Assembly: GCA_026874595.1 (NCBI GenBank)
Contig: CM049306.1
Coordinates: forward strand, 92,493,642-92,557,641
Origin: Sipunculus nudus
Lineage: Eukaryota; Annelida; Sipuncula; Golfingiida; Sipunculidae
Length of the DNA stretch: 64,000 nucleotides
Reading direction: 5' to 3'
Shown one piece after another: positions 60,031-64,000 of this stretch; the stretch's first letter is position 1, and each line of letters begins with the position of its first letter. A model generated the notes under the pieces. It saw nothing but the letters and a program-made list of their open reading frames with translations. It made no database searches and was not told where the DNA came from. The position numbers were made by a program, and so were the translations under genes.

Positions 60031-63000
60031 GATGTTCCCTTGATGGTCACCGTCCCATTATTAATATTTTGTACATATTATTCAATATAATTGAGTCATA
60101 TAATATTGGGTATACTCTGTGAAACACTGGAAAAGATTAAAATTTAAAAACATCAACCTCATGATTATAAAACCTATGACATGTTTTAACAAGTAATAAG
60201 TGACAGAGTGGGGAACCGGTTAGACTTTTTATCTCTTGCCAAACAATAATGGTTGCAAATTTTCAGAACATGAAAAATGAGATTTGTCCTTTAATGCAGT
60301 TGTATTTGTCCAGGTCTTAACCTGCGAGGTGCTAGCTGCAATATTTCTTATGGCAGACAATGCTCTTGGGACTTTCCTATGGTTTTGAGAATTATTGCCT
60401 GAACTCTGATTTACCTGACTTCTTTCTAGCCTTCTTTACACCCTGACTCTCCTACAGCACAGATTTCAACATTTCCCATCTATTATGAACATTAAGTCAA
60501 AAGATACCTTCCATTCAGATATGTTGTTAAAAAATTCTGAGTCATTTTCAGTTTTATAATGTAACATATACATATCATATTTAAATTATAATTATATAAA
60601 AATTTTATATAAACATTTGATCTTAACTAGGAATACGTTCAGGCATGAAAAAAATAGTGTATTGTCAGTGACATTAAATATAACTCCTTGTGTTACATCT
60701 AAATTCAATAAATAAATAAATATAAATAATACAAGGTTGCTGTGTCGGAATCCACAACAACCACTGCCAGGTTCCTTATCCAACTTCACAGCAACACAGG
60801 AAGTGTTTGCACTTCATTTTATCCGCTGGCCTTTGCTTTCTCATGCTCTTTTGAATTTAATTTTCCAAGGAAATAGCATAATTTTATACAATGGGTAAGG
60901 CTTGTCAAGGTTAAGAATCACACCAAAACTCATTTTGTGGGAAGCCTGGGGCAAGCCATTCATCCATAATGTGAACTTTCAATCCTGGTATGACTGGTTT
61001 TATTGATTACAGATAGTCGGCATAGTCAGAATGAATCACCCTCCAGCACCTGTCATGGCAGCTTTTGTTATATATGATCCCTGGGGAACTGTGAAAGCCC
61101 AAGATTAAATAGATCCTAAGACCAGGGATACAGTATTTTAGAGTAAACCAATACTCTTCTCATAAGAATAAGTCTTGGGCAAAATTGCATCGTGCTAATA
61201 AAGTAGGTGGTTGCATTAGTTTTATACCTCTGTACATGCATATAAAGAAACAATGACTGAGAGATATGCTGATATATGAGATGCTTAGACAGACTGTCAG
61301 ACAGAAGAAGTTGTTAACTTGGACTGCTGATGGACTTTGCTGTGACAGGACGGGTCTCACAGGGATATTTATGGTAACCAGAAACATCAATCATGCTCAC
61401 AGATTCTTTATGGTAACCTAAATATTATATTATGTGACATACATTTTTCCCAGAGAATGATACATTATGGTAATGGTTTAATATACAAGTCTTTTTGGTA
61501 ATTAATTTGAGAAAACTAATTGTTTCATGTAGAAATGTCAGATTTTCTATGCATCGACAGGGGGATGGGGTGTAACCAGATATATTTGGGAAATGTACTT
61601 TAATTAACATTAGTTCTAGTAATATTGTTGATGTATGTATGCTAATTTGTGAATATACATTTACTATATATACTTGCTTCATGAAAAGTTGGGTATGATT
61701 AAGGTTGCCATAACCTCAGAAATCATTCCATTTATGAATTTTCAAAATGCATAATATAAGAGTCATGATATTTGGAGAATTTTCAAAATGTAATGAAAAA
61801 TTCATAAAATTTTATATGCAGCTGTTTAAAAAATGTCTCTCATCCTTGCTCTCTTCTCTCAATAAATTAGTAATAATTTAAACGAATGTAGCAACCAGAA
61901 TTCATGCTGAAATACTCAAAATCATGGGGGCATAATAGGCCATAAATTTTTTGTGACCTTCTAGAAGTATTTAAGGAACTGTGTATGATGATCAGTTACT
62001 TCTTGAACCTTTGTGGTACAAGCATTAATGCAGAGCTAATTTCTGTGTCAGCAGACGATAACCAGATAGTAAACTAAATATGCCCTTCCCCCACCCCCCC
62101 CCCCCCCCCAAAAAAAATTTTGCTGATGGTTAAAGTGAAAACATTTAAAGAACACTTGCAGGACACATGTACTTAATATCCTTAACATTAAGGTCATGGT
62201 TTATGCCTGGGTTTATAAACCCTATCTTGATGGTGTTATCAGTTGCTGTCCAAGAATAACAACTATAGATCAGGGTATTATTTTGCACAGATAGACAGTT
62301 TCTCTGTATTTTCATAGATAACAAAACAAGAAGTTGCATCATATAGTATTTTTAATGTGCAGGCCACCAGTGGGTCTATTTTTGTTTGGGCTGTTTAACT
62401 GCCAAATGTATAACCACAGATACAATTACTTATCCACTATGATACTGATATGTAAAAAGGTCTTAAAATTAAATTTTATAAATTTATATGGTAATATGAT
62501 GCTGTTATATTACTAATAAAACCATGATTTCTAGTGAAAATGTCCAGACAAAAAATTGAAGGCAAATCCTGAAAGTTTTTTTGCAGTTATTAAATAAACA
62601 AAAAGTTTCAATGTATAATATTACAATAACTAGTATGAAATATGGTAAGTTTTAAGACTTGATCTTGATAAAATCCTATAATTTGAGGATCTTAAAATAA
62701 ATGTGTTAATCTTCCTTGCTGGTACATTTCGCCTTCCTATCAAACTCCTCCCAAAAAGATGCTCCTTGCATGGATGTTTTCATCTGACTACTTTGTGCTG
62801 TATCCCTGCACAAGCCTTTATCAAATCCTGGCATGTTTATATCTCCCAGTTTCTCAAAACTGCTCATGATGGCTGCCATTTTGGATACACACTAAAAAAT
62901 GGATGTCATAGGTTGCATGTCAAAACTATGGCTAGTTTAATAATTACAGAACTGTTTAAAGTTTAAACTATGGTTCTTCTAAAAAAAAACTATAGTTAAG

Positions 63001-64000
63001 TCTATGTGCAATTAAATTTTATGTTACTTCCAGTAAAGCTCATTGTGGATGGTAAAAAAATTCAGTGAAGTAATTTTTATGTATAAACCTGCCATGATAC
63101 ATGTAGTGTCATTCTAGAATAAAATTGGTTTGGTTGGGTAAACAAGCAGTGACATTGTAACTGATAGAATTGAGGCATGATAAGGAAGACATGCACATAT
63201 CAATGTGATATGTCTGTTTTTCATAGAATGGGGTGTATAAAGAACTTATGTAATGCCCTCAGGTCAGGAAAAGCAAATTGACACTGGCATGAGTCACAAT
63301 TTTCAAGTTAAGAAAGGATCAGGTCCAAAAGTTAAATAAAACATCTGTGGTCTGCAGTGAGGCTGCCTTAGCTAAGACCGAGGTATGTAAGACAACCACC
63401 TGTGCCTGGCTGTCAAAGACTCCACCTGGACTTCACTCTCCGAGCAGATTGTAATTTATTGGTCTCCCAGCATCCCAATAAAGTACAAGCCTCCAAACAT
63501 CCCATAATATCAAGCATCATAACATCCAATATATATAGGTAGCCAAGTGTTCAATGATATATTGGGCTCCAGTAATCTTATCATATACTTGAATAGGGCT
63601 TTTACTTTTTCTCTATACAGAGTTTACAGTATCTCATAAATGTCTTAAATCCAAAGATTTAATATTTACAGCCCCTTGGTCTGATACAGTTTTGAGGCAA
63701 GGCCTTGAAGTTACTGCCTTAAATAAATCCCTTTTCTTTCTTAATTTTTTTGCCAATTTTGTGTTTTCATACATGGTTCTATACAGTGATGTCAGAGTTC
63801 ACCATTACAATATGCTTCCAAATCTTTTTTTTTGACTATGACACAAGCTGTGCAGTAGAATGCTAATAGACAGTTTATATACCATGGTTTTTGTCTATTT
63901 AAAACACTGACAAGGACATTCAAAAATCAACACTACATGGTCAATAAAGCTATATGGTTTGGTGGATACAAGCTAGACTCTGGTTATAGCTGCTGTTGTA
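60031..64000. other. Non-coding stretch to the right edge
   Basis: No supported exon or RNA gene. A 16-base C tract at 62094-62109 runs directly into eight A. The open frame at 62703-62966 (87 codons) is not recognisable and lacks splice signals. Confidence 0.45.

Noticed and set aside
1-64000. Bacterial-style features such as operons, CRISPR arrays and rRNA operons
   Set aside because: The window is eukaryotic: spliceosomal signals, microsatellites, SINE and hAT structures; none of the bacterial signatures is present.
1-64000. Long terminal repeats or reverse transcriptase of a retroelement or old viral insert
   Set aside because: No long direct repeats with TG...CA ends and no polymerase or capsid-like open frame were seen.

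Overview
The window is eukaryotic nuclear DNA from an animal, most likely a mollusc and perhaps a bivalve. It is AT-rich, almost free of long open frames, and holds many short diverged repeats, microsatellites and G or C homopolymers. It has spliceosomal GT-AG signals and no bacterial gene organisation. The mollusc guess rests on the style of the repeats: a hairpin followed by a CCGT array at about 25.8 kb, and a dispersed family ending in ACCTCC. I cannot confirm it without a database search.

The best-supported coding sequence is one short exon on the + strand at 21021-21124. It has a clean pyrimidine-AG acceptor, a GTAAGA donor and one open frame. Its peptide contains EVVYPEVYHQRKRRD, which resembles the start of the prodomain of ADAM/ADAMTS (M12B) metalloproteases. 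If so, most of the window is intron of one large gene, with the signal-peptide exon upstream and the protease exons beyond the window or too small to recognise. A CpG-rich island at 2.05-2.77 kb, with a CCAAT box and a GC box, is the only promoter-like segment and could be the start of this gene or of a divergent one. Weaker exon candidates lie at 4528-4667, 53212-53407 and 53904-54002; the last is followed at once by AATAAA signals.

Mobile DNA: a non-autonomous hAT-type transposon at 46721-48303 with inverted ends and a near-perfect 8-bp target duplication; a lone hAT-like end at 59951; a MITE at about 35.54-35.91 kb with a perfect 17-bp inverted repeat; a TA-flanked 284-bp MITE at 58227-58510, with probable relatives at 3.85, 37.1, 38.4-39.1 and 50.5 kb; a tRNA-derived SINE head on the - strand near 30.6 kb; a hairpin/CCGT element with two ~670-bp units at 25.8-27.27 kb; and four copies of a dispersed repeat at 11.5, 12.8, 23.7 and 40.6 kb.

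Tandem repeats: a 41-bp minisatellite of about 20 copies (18551-19356), a 39-bp in-frame minisatellite (40329-40562), a 45-bp repeat (53757-53872), a (CA)n(TA)n microsatellite (44734-44816) and several two-copy duplications. One of these, at 44.85-45.35 kb, keeps peptide similarity between its copies on the - strand. Nothing here amounts to a clear new biological system. The items most worth checking are the prodomain exon and its gene, the exon cluster at 53-54 kb, the hAT element and the 44.9-45.3 kb peptide duplication.
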